From assembly GCA_937901145.1 (NCBI GenBank), contig CALCHE010000118.1, forward strand, positions 1-41,031: a stretch of DNA of 41,031 nt, in the 5' to 3' direction. Position numbers and translations under genes: made by a program. The notes under the pieces were generated by a model. It saw nothing but the letters and a program-made list of their open reading frames with translations. It was not told the origin of the DNA and did not search any database. Below are positions 8,229 through 16,996 of the stretch, piece by piece. The stretch is from an uncultured Clostridia bacterium. Lineage in GTDB: Bacteria > Bacillota > Clostridia > Oscillospirales > Acutalibacteraceae. Position 1 is the first letter of the stretch, and every line of letters starts with the position of its first letter.

Positions 8229-8900
8229 TCATTTAAGGAAAGAGAGTGAACCTAAAATATCGGAAACAGTGGAATCTGAAGCAGAAGTATCGTTCTTTTC
8301 TTCCTTTACTTCCTCTGAAGAGCTGAAAGCACTTACGGAAGAAAGAATAGAAGAAACCTTGTCGTTTCTGACTTCTTCGGATGCTTCCTCTGATGCATCC
8401 TCCTCGGTATATTCTTCATACTCTTCATCTTCTTCTGCTTCCTCTACGCCTAATTTGGCATAGATTTCAGCCTCTAACTCGGCGATAAACTTTTCACCGT
8501 CAAACTCCTCTTCGGCTTCAGCGTCACTTCCCTCGATAACCACTGAACAGCAGTTATCGGAAATACGCTGCATAAATTCACGGAGGCTTTCGCAAAGCTC
8601 GTCAGCTACATTTTTAAGGTGGTTTGTAGCTTCGTTGATTTCCTCTACGGTTTCGTTTTTACCGTCACCGCTTACGGAAAGCTCACCTATACGCTTAACA
8701 AGCTTATCCTTTTCAGTTTCAAAGGATGATACCTGTGATTCAAGCTCACCGATTTTTTCCTTTAAATCCTTTACCTGCTTTTCTAAACGGTTCTTTTCTT
8801 CGTAGGCTTCATTTTTCACCTTCTCGATATAAGCGATTACATCCTGCTTATTAAAACCTCCGAAGGTGGATTTTCTGAGTCTCATAAAATTATTTTCCAT
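8229..8900 (-). CDS. DivIVA-like coiled-coil protein with acidic tail
   Basis: A 223-residue protein whose N-terminus (STFGGFNKQDVIAYIEKV, about 10-27) matches the DivIVA-type lipid-binding start seen in clostridial proteins. A long coiled coil follows (about 28-75, rich in Lys, Glu and Leu), and the C-terminal half is strongly acidic (runs of E and D near 165-190) and low in complexity. DivIVA proteins mark curved membranes at septa and poles and guide cell-wall enzymes. It directly precedes the secreted wall hydrolase on the same transcript, which fits a septal role. The start is uncertain: the ATG at 8900 has a weak site, and a second ATG five codons later has GGAAAA upstream. Confidence 0.75.
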   Translation of the reverse strand: MENNFMRLRKSTFGGFNKQDVIAYIEKVKNEAYEEKNRLEKQVKDLKEKIGELESQVSSFETEKDKLVKRIGELSVSGDGKNETVEEINEATNHLKNVADELCESLREFMQRISDNCCSVVIEGSDAEAEEEFDGEKFIAELEAEIYAKLGVEEAEEDEEYEEYTEEDASEEASEEVRNDKVSSILSSVSAFSSSEEVKEEKNDTSASDSTVSDILGSLSFLK

Positions 8901-8937
8901 AGTCTTTCACTGCCTTTAAACAAAATTTTACATAATA

Positions 8938-8967
8938 ATTCTAACATAAAATAAGGTATAATTGCAA
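8938..8967 (-). promoter_or_regulatory. Candidate promoter of the DivIVA-like gene
   Basis: TTGCAA (8962-8967) and TAGAAT (8938-8943) on the minus strand with 18 bases between. It lies in the 139-base divergent region shared with the CCA-adding enzyme gene. Confidence 0.5.
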
Positions 8968-8972
8968 CTGTA

Positions 8973-9000
8973 TTGAAAAATTAATTTATTTTGCTATAAT
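8973..9000 (+). promoter_or_regulatory. Promoter of the CCA-adding enzyme gene
   Basis: TTGAAA (8973-8978) and TATAAT (8995-9000) with 16 bases between, about 40 bases before the start codon. Confidence 0.65.
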
Positions 9001-9039
9001 TATACTAAACTATCCCTGTGAAAGGAGCGTGAACTTACG

Positions 9040-10365
9040 GTGAATTTACTGTCAAAACAGGCGCAGACGGCTATCGGTATTCTTCGCTCAGAAGGCTACG
9101 AGGCTTATGCCGTAGGCGGATGCACCAGAGATATGCTTATGGGAAGAGAGTGTCAGGACACTGACATTACCACCTCGGCACTTCCCTCTGAAATCAAAGC
9201 TGTTTTTTCGGATTTCCGCACCGTGGACACCGGAATAAAGCACGGCACCGTAACGGTTATCATCGAAAGCGTTCCTCTGGAAATCACCACCTATCGCATC
9301 GAAAAAGGCTACTCCGACGGCAGACATCCCGACGAGGTATGCTTTACCGTAAATCTTGCCGAGGATCTGAAGAGAAGAGATTTCACCGTAAACAGCATCG
9401 CATACTGTCCAGAAAAAGGCTTCGTCGATCCCTTCGGTGGGAAAGAAGACATAGAAAGAAAAATAATCCGCTGTGTCGGAAATCCTAATGAACGCTTTAC
9501 CGAGGACTCTCTGCGCATTTTAAGGGGTCTGAGATTTGCTTCAGTTCTCGGCTTCAGCATAGAAAAAGAAACGGCAGATGCTATGAGAGAATGCAGAGAG
9601 CTTCTCCATACAGTTTCAAAGGAAAGAGTTTTTTCCGAGCTCTCGAAAATGCTCTGCGGTGATAATATCAGATATGTCCTTGTTAATTATTGCGACATTT
9701 TAGAGGTGGTTCTGCCGGAAATCAAAGGTATGAAGGGCTTCGACCAGCATAATTTCCACCATATTTACGATATACTCGAGCATACGGCGGCGGTCACCGA
9801 AAGCATCGCTCCTCTGCCTCATTTAAGATTCGCGGCACTTTTCCACGACTGCGGAAAAACCGACTGCTTTTCTCTGGATGAAAACGGAACAGGACATTTC
9901 TATTCCCACCCGTCAATAAGTGCCAAGAAAGCTGACGGTGCTCTTCTCAGACTTAAAAGCGACACTAAAACCAGAGAAAAGGTCGTAAAGCTGGTAAAGG
10001 TACACGACACCCCTATAGAAGAGAGCGAAAGAATAATCAAAAAACGTCTGCGCAGTATGGGTAAGGAGTTATTCTTTGACCTGATAAAACTACAGAGAGC
10101 AGATACCGAGGGTCTTGCCCCTGAATTTCACGGCAGGAAGGAACACTTTGATACCTTGGAAAGAATGGCAGAGGAAATCATAGAAGGTGAAGCCTGTTTT
10201 TCTCTGAAGGATCTGAAAATAAGCGGAAATGACCTTATTAAGGAAGGCTTTAAGGGTAAAGAAATCGGCTCTGCTCTTTCAGCTTCACTGGAAGCGGTCA
10301 TCGACGGAAAAATAAACAACGAGAAAGAGGAGCTTATCTGCTTCTGTCTCAGAAACAGGAACTAA
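9040..10365 (+). CDS. cca: CCA tRNA nucleotidyltransferase with HD domain
   Basis: Adds or repairs the 3' CCA end of tRNAs. The 441-residue protein opens with the class II nucleotidyltransferase head: GGCTRDMLMG (about 27-36) and the metal-binding DTD (about 40-42). The RNA-binding neck includes LRILRGLRFA. A C-terminal HD domain follows (HNFHHIYDILEHT near 236, LFHDCGK near 267), as in many Firmicute enzymes; it may act as a phosphohydrolase. The start is a GTG at 9040; AGGAG lies about 13 bases upstream, rather far, but no closer start is available in frame because a stop precedes it. The gene is monocistronic, divergent from the DivIVA-like gene and convergent with the GH27 operon. Confidence 0.93.
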   Translation: MNLLSKQAQTAIGILRSEGYEAYAVGGCTRDMLMGRECQDTDITTSALPSEIKAVFSDFRTVDTGIKHGTVTVIIESVPLEITTYRIEKGYSDGRHPDEVCFTVNLAEDLKRRDFTVNSIAYCPEKGFVDPFGGKEDIERKIIRCVGNPNERFTEDSLRILRGLRFASVLGFSIEKETADAMRECRELLHTVSKERVFSELSKMLCGDNIRYVLVNYCDILEVVLPEIKGMKGFDQHNFHHIYDILEHTAAVTESIAPLPHLRFAALFHDCGKTDCFSLDENGTGHFYSHPSISAKKADGALLRLKSDTKTREKVVKLVKVHDTPIEESERIIKKRLRSMGKELFFDLIKLQRADTEGLAPEFHGRKEHFDTLERMAEEIIEGEACFSLKDLKISGNDLIKEGFKGKEIGSALSASLEAVIDGKINNEKEELICFCLRNRN

Positions 10366-10370
10366 AAAAT

Positions 10371-10395
10371 CAGCAGTACCCAAACGGTACTGCTG
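10371..10395. terminator. Shared hairpin terminator between cca and the GH27 gene
   Basis: A perfect 10-bp stem (10371-10380 with 10386-10395) and a 5-base loop between two convergent genes. On the minus strand it is followed by ATTTTTT, a clear intrinsic terminator. On the plus strand AAAA precedes the TTTTT, so it is weaker for cca. Confidence 0.88.
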
Positions 10396-10402
10396 AAAAT
10401 TT

Positions 10403-12124
10403 TTATTCGATAATAAATACCTTTACGCCGTGGCTTTCAGTAACAGTATTAATGATACGGGTATCCTCTGTAGTCTTTTCATCCCATACATCGGTTACCT
10501 TATATCCGTCCTTCTGAGGAAGGTTAAGTATGCCGAGGTTTGCTATCTTCTTAAGGTCGATTCTCGCACAGGAGGATTTCGGCCCCTTATTGAGAACACA
10601 GACAGCTGCCTTAGAATCCTTAAGAGGCTTTACAAGAATATCGGTCATACCTGTTTTTATTCTCTGACACTGAATACCGAGAGGATCCTGATTTACGGAA
10701 ATCATAGTTTTATTGGTGAGAATCTGATACACCTTGCTTTCGGTATCAACCTTACCGTCAACAATGAACTTACGCACATCGTTGCCTAAAATAAGAGGAG
10801 CATTCATCATACACCAGAGACTGAAATGAGCCTTGTTTTCCTCGTATGTAAGATCACCGTTACCCACCTCGAGCATATCGGGGTCGTTCCATGCACCGGG
10901 AACGGAATATTTATTAAGACGGACGGTAAACTCGTAAATAGCCATAACGGAAGCCCATTTAGCCTGAATATCGCCTGTGGTTCTCCAAAGGTTACCGGCT
11001 TCCGCACCCCATTTCCAGGGTCTGTTGAAGCCCCATTCACAGATAGAAAATACGATAGGCTTTTCTTCGGTACCTGTCTTTTCTGCCTGAAGCTTCGAGG
11101 CACGCTTGAGTTCACGGCCCATCAGCTTGTACTGAATGGCGGCACTGTCCATTCTCGAGCCTACAGGATTGATAAATTCTACGGTATTTACACCTTCGTC
11201 AAGATAAACAGTAGTCTGCAACTTACCTTCGGGAGTCCAGTTTTTACGGCTTACACAGTAAATATGATATTCTTCCTTACCGTTTACCACAGCCATAATG
11301 AATTTCTCTTTTCTCGCATCCTTTCTGATGTCGATATTGAGAATATATTCCCCTGCCTTTTCAGCTTCCACATCTACTGTAAAGCTACCGTTTTTAGCAT
11401 CAAGCCCGTCTACATAGCTTTTGGTATCAATAGCTTCGTCAGGAACAATACGAGCCATACCCTTAAGCTTCATTTCTGCGGATGTAAAATATGCGAAGGG
11501 CTCACCGGCACCTTCCTTTGCGAAGGAAACAGCAATAATACGCGGAGCAATAGACGGAATGGGAACATTATGGCAGAAGTCATATTTGAAATACTCTACA
11601 CCCCATTCGGCTACAGTTTCTGCATCGATTCTTTCATTTCTGAGTGAAGCAGGATAATCCTCACAGGTATGAGTACCGTTTGAAGAATAGATACCGAGCT
11701 TTACTCCTCTTTCGTTCACATATTCGGCAAGAGCTTTGATACCGCTCGGGAATGTGATTTTGTCACACTGCAGTTTACCGTCGGCATCGCGCTCGGAAGC
11801 CTGCCAGCAGTCATCGATATTAACATAGCAATATCCTGCATCCACGAGTCCGCTATCCTTCATAGCATCAGCAATTTCTTTTATAAGCTTTTCGCTTATC
11901 TTGTGTCTGAAAAGATTCCAGCTTGACCAGCCCATAGGAGGTGTAAGAGCCACACCGTTATTATAGTTATTATCGGCGGTCTGTGTCAGACGGAAGGAAT
12001 TGATAAATTTCTTCGCACTGCAGATAGGACAGAAGGTCTTGTCTGCTACCTTTTTAGCAGCTAAGCCTGTAGCCACACCCGTTACAGCGGCAGAAGCACC
12101 GAGAACTGTTTTTTTGATATCCAT
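10403..12124 (-). CDS. GH27 alpha-galactosidase with inserted beta-sandwich-like domain
   Basis: Cleaves terminal alpha-galactose. The start is taken as the ATG at 12124 (MDIKK), 7-8 bases after AGGAG; the ATG two codons earlier is too close to that site. The 573-residue product has a hydrophobic N-terminal run (about 7-23) and a CPIC pair, so it may be membrane-anchored. GH27 motifs follow: TPPMGWSSWN (about 61-70), NIDDCW, the nucleophile Asp in FKYDFC (about D182), and the acid/base region AWNDPDML (about 411-418). Residues about 195-350 do not belong to a normal GH27 barrel: they split it after the nucleophile strand and look like a beta-rich, carbohydrate-binding type module (DVEAEKAGEYILNIDIRKD, GVNTVEFINP). 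It is the last gene of the CE2-AEC-GH27 operon. Confidence 0.88.
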   Translation of the reverse strand: MDIKKTVLGASAAVTGVATGLAAKKVADKTFCPICSAKKFINSFRLTQTADNNYNNGVALTPPMGWSSWNLFRHKISEKLIKEIADAMKDSGLVDAGYCYVNIDDCWQASERDADGKLQCDKITFPSGIKALAEYVNERGVKLGIYSSNGTHTCEDYPASLRNERIDAETVAEWGVEYFKYDFCHNVPIPSIAPRIIAVSFAKEGAGEPFAYFTSAEMKLKGMARIVPDEAIDTKSYVDGLDAKNGSFTVDVEAEKAGEYILNIDIRKDARKEKFIMAVVNGKEEYHIYCVSRKNWTPEGKLQTTVYLDEGVNTVEFINPVGSRMDSAAIQYKLMGRELKRASKLQAEKTGTEEKPIVFSICEWGFNRPWKWGAEAGNLWRTTGDIQAKWASVMAIYEFTVRLNKYSVPGAWNDPDMLEVGNGDLTYEENKAHFSLWCMMNAPLILGNDVRKFIVDGKVDTESKVYQILTNKTMISVNQDPLGIQCQRIKTGMTDILVKPLKDSKAAVCVLNKGPKSSCARIDLKKIANLGILNLPQKDGYKVTDVWDEKTTEDTRIINTVTESHGVKVFIIE

Positions 12125-12147
12125 ATTCATTCTCCTTTATCTCTTTA

Positions 12148-13152
12148 TTATATAAGCATTAACGCTCTCATTACAAAAATTATCAGGAACATAGTAAACA
12201 TCGAAAGAATACTCGTCCATACCACCAGCTGTCCTGCCAGCTGCTCATCCCCTCCTATTTCACCGACCATTACTGCACTTGAAACAGCTACAGGTGAAGC
12301 AAAAAGAGATATAAAAGCGGGATACTCAACCGCAGTAAGATTCAGAATACCTGTGTACTCCGACAGAAGCACTGCCGCTGTGATAGCTGTCACAGGTGTT
12401 ATCACCGTTTTAAAAAGTGTACCCCATACTATCTGCTTAAACAGAAAAGACACCTTGGAAATATCAAATCTTGCCCCTAAAACGATAAGTGCCAGAGGAG
12501 AAGCGATTTTTCCCATATTGTTCAATGCCGTATAAAGATAGGGTAAGTTTTCCCTTATTGTAAAGTCGAAAGGTAAAATATTCCTTAAAAAAACTACAAA
12601 AACACCCGAAAGCACACCGATTATAAGAGGATTTTTCGCAGTTTTAATGAGTGTCTTTTTTACTGAAGATTCCTTTTCATCCTCAGCGTAATGGGAAAGA
12701 ATTATTACAGCCAATACATTAAAGAGCGGTATGGCAACTGCCGAAAGCACCGAAGCGAAGGCCACAGCCGGTGCTCCACCCAGACTTTCGGCCAGAGGAA
12801 TACCGATAATGGCATAATTAGAGCGGAAGGCGCACTGAGTCAGAACACCCTTCTGCTTCCTGTGCCGTGCGAAAAAGCCCGATGTAAGATAGGCAATAAG
12901 ACAGATTAAGAGAACCGCTATAACACAGAAAATCAGTGCGTCCCATCTGATAGCGGACAGACTTTCGATAGCATATACGTTATTGAAAAGAAGTACGGGT
13001 AAAAACACCTTGAAAACCATAGTGTTAGCTTTTTTAAAAAAGGCATCATCGGCAAAGTGAATTTCCCTCAGGAAAAAACCTACCAGAATGAGAATCAGAA
13101 TAGGCATTACCGCATTAAAGGAAAAAAGAAATATTTCTTTCAAATGTAGCAC
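12148..13152 (-). CDS. AEC (auxin efflux carrier) family permease
   Basis: A 334-residue integral membrane protein with about ten hydrophobic segments (for example PILILILVGFFL near 17-28) and the family's central polar loop (EDEKESSVKKTLIKTAKNPL). AEC proteins export or exchange small organic acids in bacteria; the substrate cannot be read from sequence. The start is uncertain: a GTG at 13152 overlaps the stop of the upstream esterase by one base, but AAAGG lies only two bases before it; a TTG at 13143 is better spaced. Lying between a deacetylating esterase and an alpha-galactosidase, it may handle released acetate or another acid, which is inference. Confidence 0.82.
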   Translation of the reverse strand: MLHLKEIFLFSFNAVMPILILILVGFFLREIHFADDAFFKKANTMVFKVFLPVLLFNNVYAIESLSAIRWDALIFCVIAVLLICLIAYLTSGFFARHRKQKGVLTQCAFRSNYAIIGIPLAESLGGAPAVAFASVLSAVAIPLFNVLAVIILSHYAEDEKESSVKKTLIKTAKNPLIIGVLSGVFVVFLRNILPFDFTIRENLPYLYTALNNMGKIASPLALIVLGARFDISKVSFLFKQIVWGTLFKTVITPVTAITAAVLLSEYTGILNLTAVEYPAFISLFASPVAVSSAVMVGEIGGDEQLAGQLVVWTSILSMFTMFLIIFVMRALMLI

Positions 13153-14327
13153 TACCTTTCTATATATCCGTAATCAATGAGGGTCTGTATTTTTTCCGTA
13201 AGGACACCTGAGGCATAAAGATTTGATTTTTCACCGGGATGACCGTCAATAACTATATCATTTTCTCCCATTTTAAAATCCACCGAAAAAGCCTCTGCAC
13301 GGCTGTCCGAATAAGCCTCTCTGTACTGTGAAACTGCATTTTCTATGGACGAATAAAGAGAATTATTCATATCACCGAGAATGCACAGAATGTAGGCATC
13401 GGGATTTTTCTCTCTGACAGTTACGAGCATATTCACATAAGCTTCGGTAAATTTCTGTCTGCCGTAGTAGCTGCTTCCGCAGTAGGAGGCATCGTTTGTA
13501 CCGAGATTAATAACTACAATGTCATTTCTTACCTTCGAAAAATCCCACAAAGGGTCATCCTGTCCTGTAATATGACAGGCCTTATCATATTCATTCATAA
13601 CGATCTTATCGTTGATAACTCCGTTTTCCGTATATCCCGTGAGAACACCGTAGCCTGCATAACAAACTGCACTGCAGTCAGCACCGAGATTTTCAGCGGT
13701 AAGATAAGCATAGCTTTTCACAAAGTTTTCAGTAGAAGTAGAAAAGCTGCCGTAAGCACCTGCATCGATACCGTAGCCGCAGGTAATGGAGTCACCGATA
13801 AATTCGATTTTCAGTTCTTTTTCCTCTGCGGGCTTCACATCCTTCGCGCTGTAGGATGCTACCTTAGTAATTTTCACCGAGGAATGCATAGCCTCAGAGA
13901 GCTTTATGAGAGTAATTTCAGTTCCGCTGTATCCCGAATTGATACGGTATGTCTTTTCCTCACTGATACATTCCATAGCCACTAAGTTACCGTCGGAATA
14001 AACCGCTATTCTCGGATAATGGGACGGTGTTACATAGGAGTTTTCGGGACTGACGGTAATTTCCGCATAATCACCCTCGCAGATAAATCCGATACCGCTT
14101 CCCGAAGCAGAGAGAATTATTTCACCGTCAATAACGGCGCTTCTGCCTAAAAATTTAAGATATTTATCACTGAGCTCATATTCTTTATAGGAGCTTTTTT
14201 CGTAATGCCTGAATATATTCACCGTGCTGCCCTCTCTGTTAACGATAAGATAAACGAGCACTCCCGAAAGAAGTACAAGTGTAACAGAAAGAAAAGCACA
14301 AAGGATTTTCAGCTTTTTCAAATACAT
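13152..14327 (-). CDS. CE2-type SGNH carbohydrate esterase, membrane-anchored
   Basis: Likely removes acetyl groups from polysaccharides outside the cell. The N-terminus has one transmembrane or signal-anchor segment (about 9-29). Residues about 50-160 form a beta-rich domain typical of carbohydrate esterase family 2. The SGNH domain follows with IEFIGDSITCGYGID (nucleophile Ser about 180), VINLGTNDASYC (Gly/Asn block), and the catalytic Asp-His region VIDGHPGEKSN near the C-terminus. The exact start is unclear: GTG (14330) and ATG (14327) are both very close to an AGG site, and a TTG two codons later is also possible. A good promoter lies at 14351-14379. The gene heads the operon with AEC permease and GH27. 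Confidence 0.82.
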   Translation of the reverse strand: MYLKKLKILCAFLSVTLVLLSGVLVYLIVNREGSTVNIFRHYEKSSYKEYELSDKYLKFLGRSAVIDGEIILSASGSGIGFICEGDYAEITVSPENSYVTPSHYPRIAVYSDGNLVAMECISEEKTYRINSGYSGTEITLIKLSEAMHSSVKITKVASYSAKDVKPAEEKELKIEFIGDSITCGYGIDAGAYGSFSTSTENFVKSYAYLTAENLGADCSAVCYAGYGVLTGYTENGVINDKIVMNEYDKACHITGQDDPLWDFSKVRNDIVVINLGTNDASYCGSSYYGRQKFTEAYVNMLVTVREKNPDAYILCILGDMNNSLYSSIENAVSQYREAYSDSRAEAFSVDFKMGENDIVIDGHPGEKSNLYASGVLTEKIQTLIDYGYIER

Positions 14328-14350
14328 CACCTGAACAAATTAATAAAGAC

Positions 14351-14379
14351 ATTATATATAATATTTCCGATAAAGTCAA
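14351..14379 (-). promoter_or_regulatory. Promoter of the CE2-AEC-GH27 operon
   Basis: TTGACT (14374-14379) and TATAAT (14351-14356) on the minus strand with 17 bases between. It lies just after the GH30 gene's terminator. Confidence 0.82.
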
Positions 14380-14392
14380 ATGTAAAAATAAA

Positions 14393-14418
14393 CCTCAGAC
14401 TCCGCTAAGAGCCTGAGG
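14393..14418 (-). terminator. Rho-independent terminator of the GH30 gene
   Basis: A 10-bp stem (14393-14402 with 14409-14418, one G-T pair) and 6-base loop, followed on the minus strand by TTTATTTTT, 13 bases after the GH30 stop. Confidence 0.85.
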
Positions 14419-14431
14419 CAAATTATATGGC

Positions 14432-15979
14432 TTATTTGCTGAAAACGACTGTGGTGATGCTCTTGGGGCCGATTTCGATGTTTTTGAAGCCTCTGCCGAT
14501 TTCACCGGTGAGCTCAAGATTTCTCTCAGCGTCTGTGGTATAAACTGCAGCGCTGTTCCAGAACTTGTCAAATCTCACCTTTCTGCCTTCATCAGCTTCA
14601 TTGACGACAACAGCTACATAATCACCCTCGGGAGTCACATAGGATGAAACATAAAAATCATTCTTCACTGCGACATATACAGGATATTCTTTGTCGTCAA
14701 TCCACTGTGTCCACCACTCTTTTTTCATTTCGAGGTCAGCTACACTGATATCTGTGTCAATAAGACGTGAGCCTGTGGGAATAAATTTAGCGTAATGAGC
14801 CATAGCGTAATAACGCTTACCGATTTCGAAGTCGTTCCAGTCACCGTCTACATAAAGCATTGAGTCCGCACCGAGACCGCCACCGTTTACAGCGACCCAG
14901 CTTGACCAGGAATTTACGCCTGTAAGAGTGATATCCTCGCACATAGTTCTCGCCATAATGAGAGCCGCATCGATTTCGTCTGCCTTATGCGCATTGGGAA
15001 GCTCGCACCATTCGCTCATTTCTACTTCAACTGAAGGATACTTTGCCTTGAGATAATTACCGAAGGCATACTTCAGAGCGAAATTATCATCTGTCCAGTA
15101 GCTGTGATAAGCATAGGTACCCATAACAGATGCGATTTCTTCATCAGCATAAAGCAGGTCAAGGCAATCCATAGCGTGGTCGCCCACCTGTCCGCTTTCT
15201 GCCATAGAAAGCTTCACATCGATGCCTCTTTCCTTAATCTTTCGTGCAAATACACGGGCTACCTCGATAACCTCATCGATTTCATAGTGACAGCCTTCCT
15301 GACCTACCCATTCAGGATCACCCCATGACCACTGAGGCTCATTAATGGGGCTGATATACTTAACGGGAACACCCTGTGAAATGAAATACTCTGCAATATC
15401 AAGCATATAATCGGCAAAATCTTCATAGCATTCCTTTTTAAGATTGCTCTGATTTACCTCAAGTCCGCCTGATGCATGACCTGAAACTGTCATAAGATAA
15501 TGAGGAGAGTTAGCGAAAAGAACTACAGTATCGATACAGCCGTAGTCAAGGCTCGTAAAGAGCATATTCTGTGCATTTGCATCTTTTGTAAAGTCATATT
15601 CGAGCTTTCCTGTTTCGGCATAAACCTCAGGAATGAGGAAGCTTTCCGCTCTTCTCGATACATCCCAGATACGGCATTCGGGATTTTCTGCTTCACCGCC
15701 ACCTACATTATAGCGGTAAACATTAAGACCGAGACCTTCCTCGGAATAAAGGAGCTTCGCATATTCATCAGCTGCTTCTTTCTCTGAAACCATCTGTGCC
15801 CACCAGGCAGCAGATGTACCCCAGCCTGTAATTTTCTGCTCAGGCTTATATTCCTTCATTCTCACATTAACCGTGGAAGCATCAATTCCGAACCAGCCCG
15901 CAATCGTGCTGAGAACAAAAAGGAAAAGAGTGAGATAATAGATAGTTTTCTGAATAAAGACTGTTCTGTTTTTAATCAT
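14432..15979 (-). CDS. GH30 family glycoside hydrolase, possibly endo-beta-1,6-galactanase
   Basis: A 515-residue retaining glycosidase. The start is the ATG at 15979 (MIKNRTV), 8 bases after AAGGAG. The N-terminus has a hydrophobic signal or anchor segment (about 12-30). GH30 features: ITGWGTSAAWWA near 50-61 (substrate pocket), the acid/base Glu in ISPINEPQWSWG (about E214), and the nucleophile Glu in VEMSEWCEL (about E323), separated by about 110 residues as expected; a C-terminal beta domain follows. The pattern is nearest, from memory, to bacterial endo-beta-1,6-galactanases rather than xylanases, but subfamily placement needs alignment. It has its own promoter and terminator. Confidence 0.83.
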   Translation of the reverse strand: MIKNRTVFIQKTIYYLTLFLFVLSTIAGWFGIDASTVNVRMKEYKPEQKITGWGTSAAWWAQMVSEKEAADEYAKLLYSEEGLGLNVYRYNVGGGEAENPECRIWDVSRRAESFLIPEVYAETGKLEYDFTKDANAQNMLFTSLDYGCIDTVVLFANSPHYLMTVSGHASGGLEVNQSNLKKECYEDFADYMLDIAEYFISQGVPVKYISPINEPQWSWGDPEWVGQEGCHYEIDEVIEVARVFARKIKERGIDVKLSMAESGQVGDHAMDCLDLLYADEEIASVMGTYAYHSYWTDDNFALKYAFGNYLKAKYPSVEVEMSEWCELPNAHKADEIDAALIMARTMCEDITLTGVNSWSSWVAVNGGGLGADSMLYVDGDWNDFEIGKRYYAMAHYAKFIPTGSRLIDTDISVADLEMKKEWWTQWIDDKEYPVYVAVKNDFYVSSYVTPEGDYVAVVVNEADEGRKVRFDKFWNSAAVYTTDAERNLELTGEIGRGFKNIEIGPKSITTVVFSK

Positions 15980-16014
15980 TAAAAACACTCCTTCAGTTTA
16001 ATAAATTCTAATTT

Positions 16015-16043
16015 ATAATATCAAATATTTAAAGAAAGGTCAA
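16015..16043 (-). promoter_or_regulatory. Promoter of the GH30 gene
   Basis: TTGACC (16038-16043) and TATTAT (16015-16020) on the minus strand with 17 bases between, about 36 bases before the start codon. Confidence 0.75.
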
Positions 16044-16123
16044 CTGTTTTAATCTAAATTCAGAGTATTTTGAATAAAATATTAAATTCACCCTATCATA
16101 ATGAATAACTGTATGTGTAATCA

Positions 16124-16152
16124 TTGATTTTTTGTCTGCAGAGTGATATAAT
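16124..16152 (+). promoter_or_regulatory. Promoter of the glycerophosphodiesterase gene
   Basis: TTGATT (16124-16129) and TATAAT (16147-16152) with 17 bases between. The 206-base divergent region 15980-16185 holds this and the GH30 promoter; nothing else was recognised there. Confidence 0.8.
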
Positions 16153-16185
16153 ACCTACGGAAAATATGAAAACAAAGGTGATAAA

Positions 16186-16944
16186 ATGTCTGAATGCAAA
16201 ATCATTTCCCACAGAGGTGCCAATAAATATGCACCGCAGAATACTCTTCACGCTTTTAAAAAGGCTGTAGAAATCGGTACTGACGGCTTTGAAACTGACG
16301 TACACATAACAAAAGACGGCGAAGTAGTTCTGTGCCACAACTACACAATCGACGAAACCTCCACCGGTAAAGGCAACATAGCAGAAAAAACTCTCGCTGA
16401 GCTTAAAAGCTACGATTTCGGTTCATATTTCAGCAAACAGTATCAGGGCACTGAAATTCCGACCCTCGATGAATTTTTATCCTTTGTGAAAACTACGGAT
16501 ATAAGTGTTCTTAACATCGAAATCAAATCCCCGAAGGAAAACGAAACCGGCATCGTAAGAAAGACTATCGAAGCTGCCAAAGAGCACGGACTTTTCGACA
16601 GACTGCTCATTTCATCCTTCGATCCTAAGCTTTTAGTGGAAGCCAAAGAAATCGATAAAAGCTGTAAAACAGGCTTCCTTTATGCACCAAACCACCTCAT
16701 CACTCTGACGATGTTCTGGAGACCTGTGGAATTCGCTAAATCCATCGGTGCTGACGCACTTCATCCTCAGTTCCTTTTCGTAGATAAAAAATATGTCGAA
16801 AAGGCTCACAAGGCAGGAATTATGGTTAACCCCTGGACAGTCAACGATCCCATCTTTATTGACAAGCTTCTTCAGGCAGGTGCCGACAGCATCATCACTG
16901 ACCTTCCCGATGTGGTAGGCGGTATGAAGGAAAGATACAGATAA
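16186..16944 (+). CDS. Glycerophosphodiester phosphodiesterase
   Basis: Hydrolyses glycerophosphodiesters to glycerol 3-phosphate and an alcohol. The 252-residue cytoplasmic protein has the GDPD signature: ISHRGANKYAPQNT (His9, Arg10), FETDVHITKDGEVVLCHN (Glu36, Asp38, His51), and the late motif VNPWTVND with ADSIITDLPD near the C-terminus. No signal peptide, so it resembles cytoplasmic UgpQ more than periplasmic GlpQ. AAAGGTG lies about 5 bases before the ATG. It is a single gene with its own promoter and a terminator shared with the convergent ProX-like gene. Confidence 0.93.
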   Translation: MSECKIISHRGANKYAPQNTLHAFKKAVEIGTDGFETDVHITKDGEVVLCHNYTIDETSTGKGNIAEKTLAELKSYDFGSYFSKQYQGTEIPTLDEFLSFVKTTDISVLNIEIKSPKENETGIVRKTIEAAKEHGLFDRLLISSFDPKLLVEAKEIDKSCKTGFLYAPNHLITLTMFWRPVEFAKSIGADALHPQFLFVDKKYVEKAHKAGIMVNPWTVNDPIFIDKLLQAGADSIITDLPDVVGGMKERYR

Positions 16945-16955
16945 AAGTAAAAGGG

Positions 16956-16985
16956 GCTGTAAAAAAACTTTCGTTTTTTTACAGC
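16956..16985. terminator. Bidirectional terminator between GDPD and ProX-like genes
   Basis: A perfect 13-bp stem (16956-16968 with 16973-16985) with a TTTC loop, followed on the plus strand by TTCTTATTTTTTT. On the minus strand CCCC and then TTTTA follow. It lies between convergent genes. Confidence 0.85.
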
Positions 16986-16996
16986 TTCTTATTTTT

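Noticed and set aside
10130..10400. Relationship between the GCAGTAC hairpins at 4130-4150 and 10371-10395 as a dispersed repeat family
   Set aside because: The shared core is only about 8 bases and both are explained as terminators of adjacent genes.
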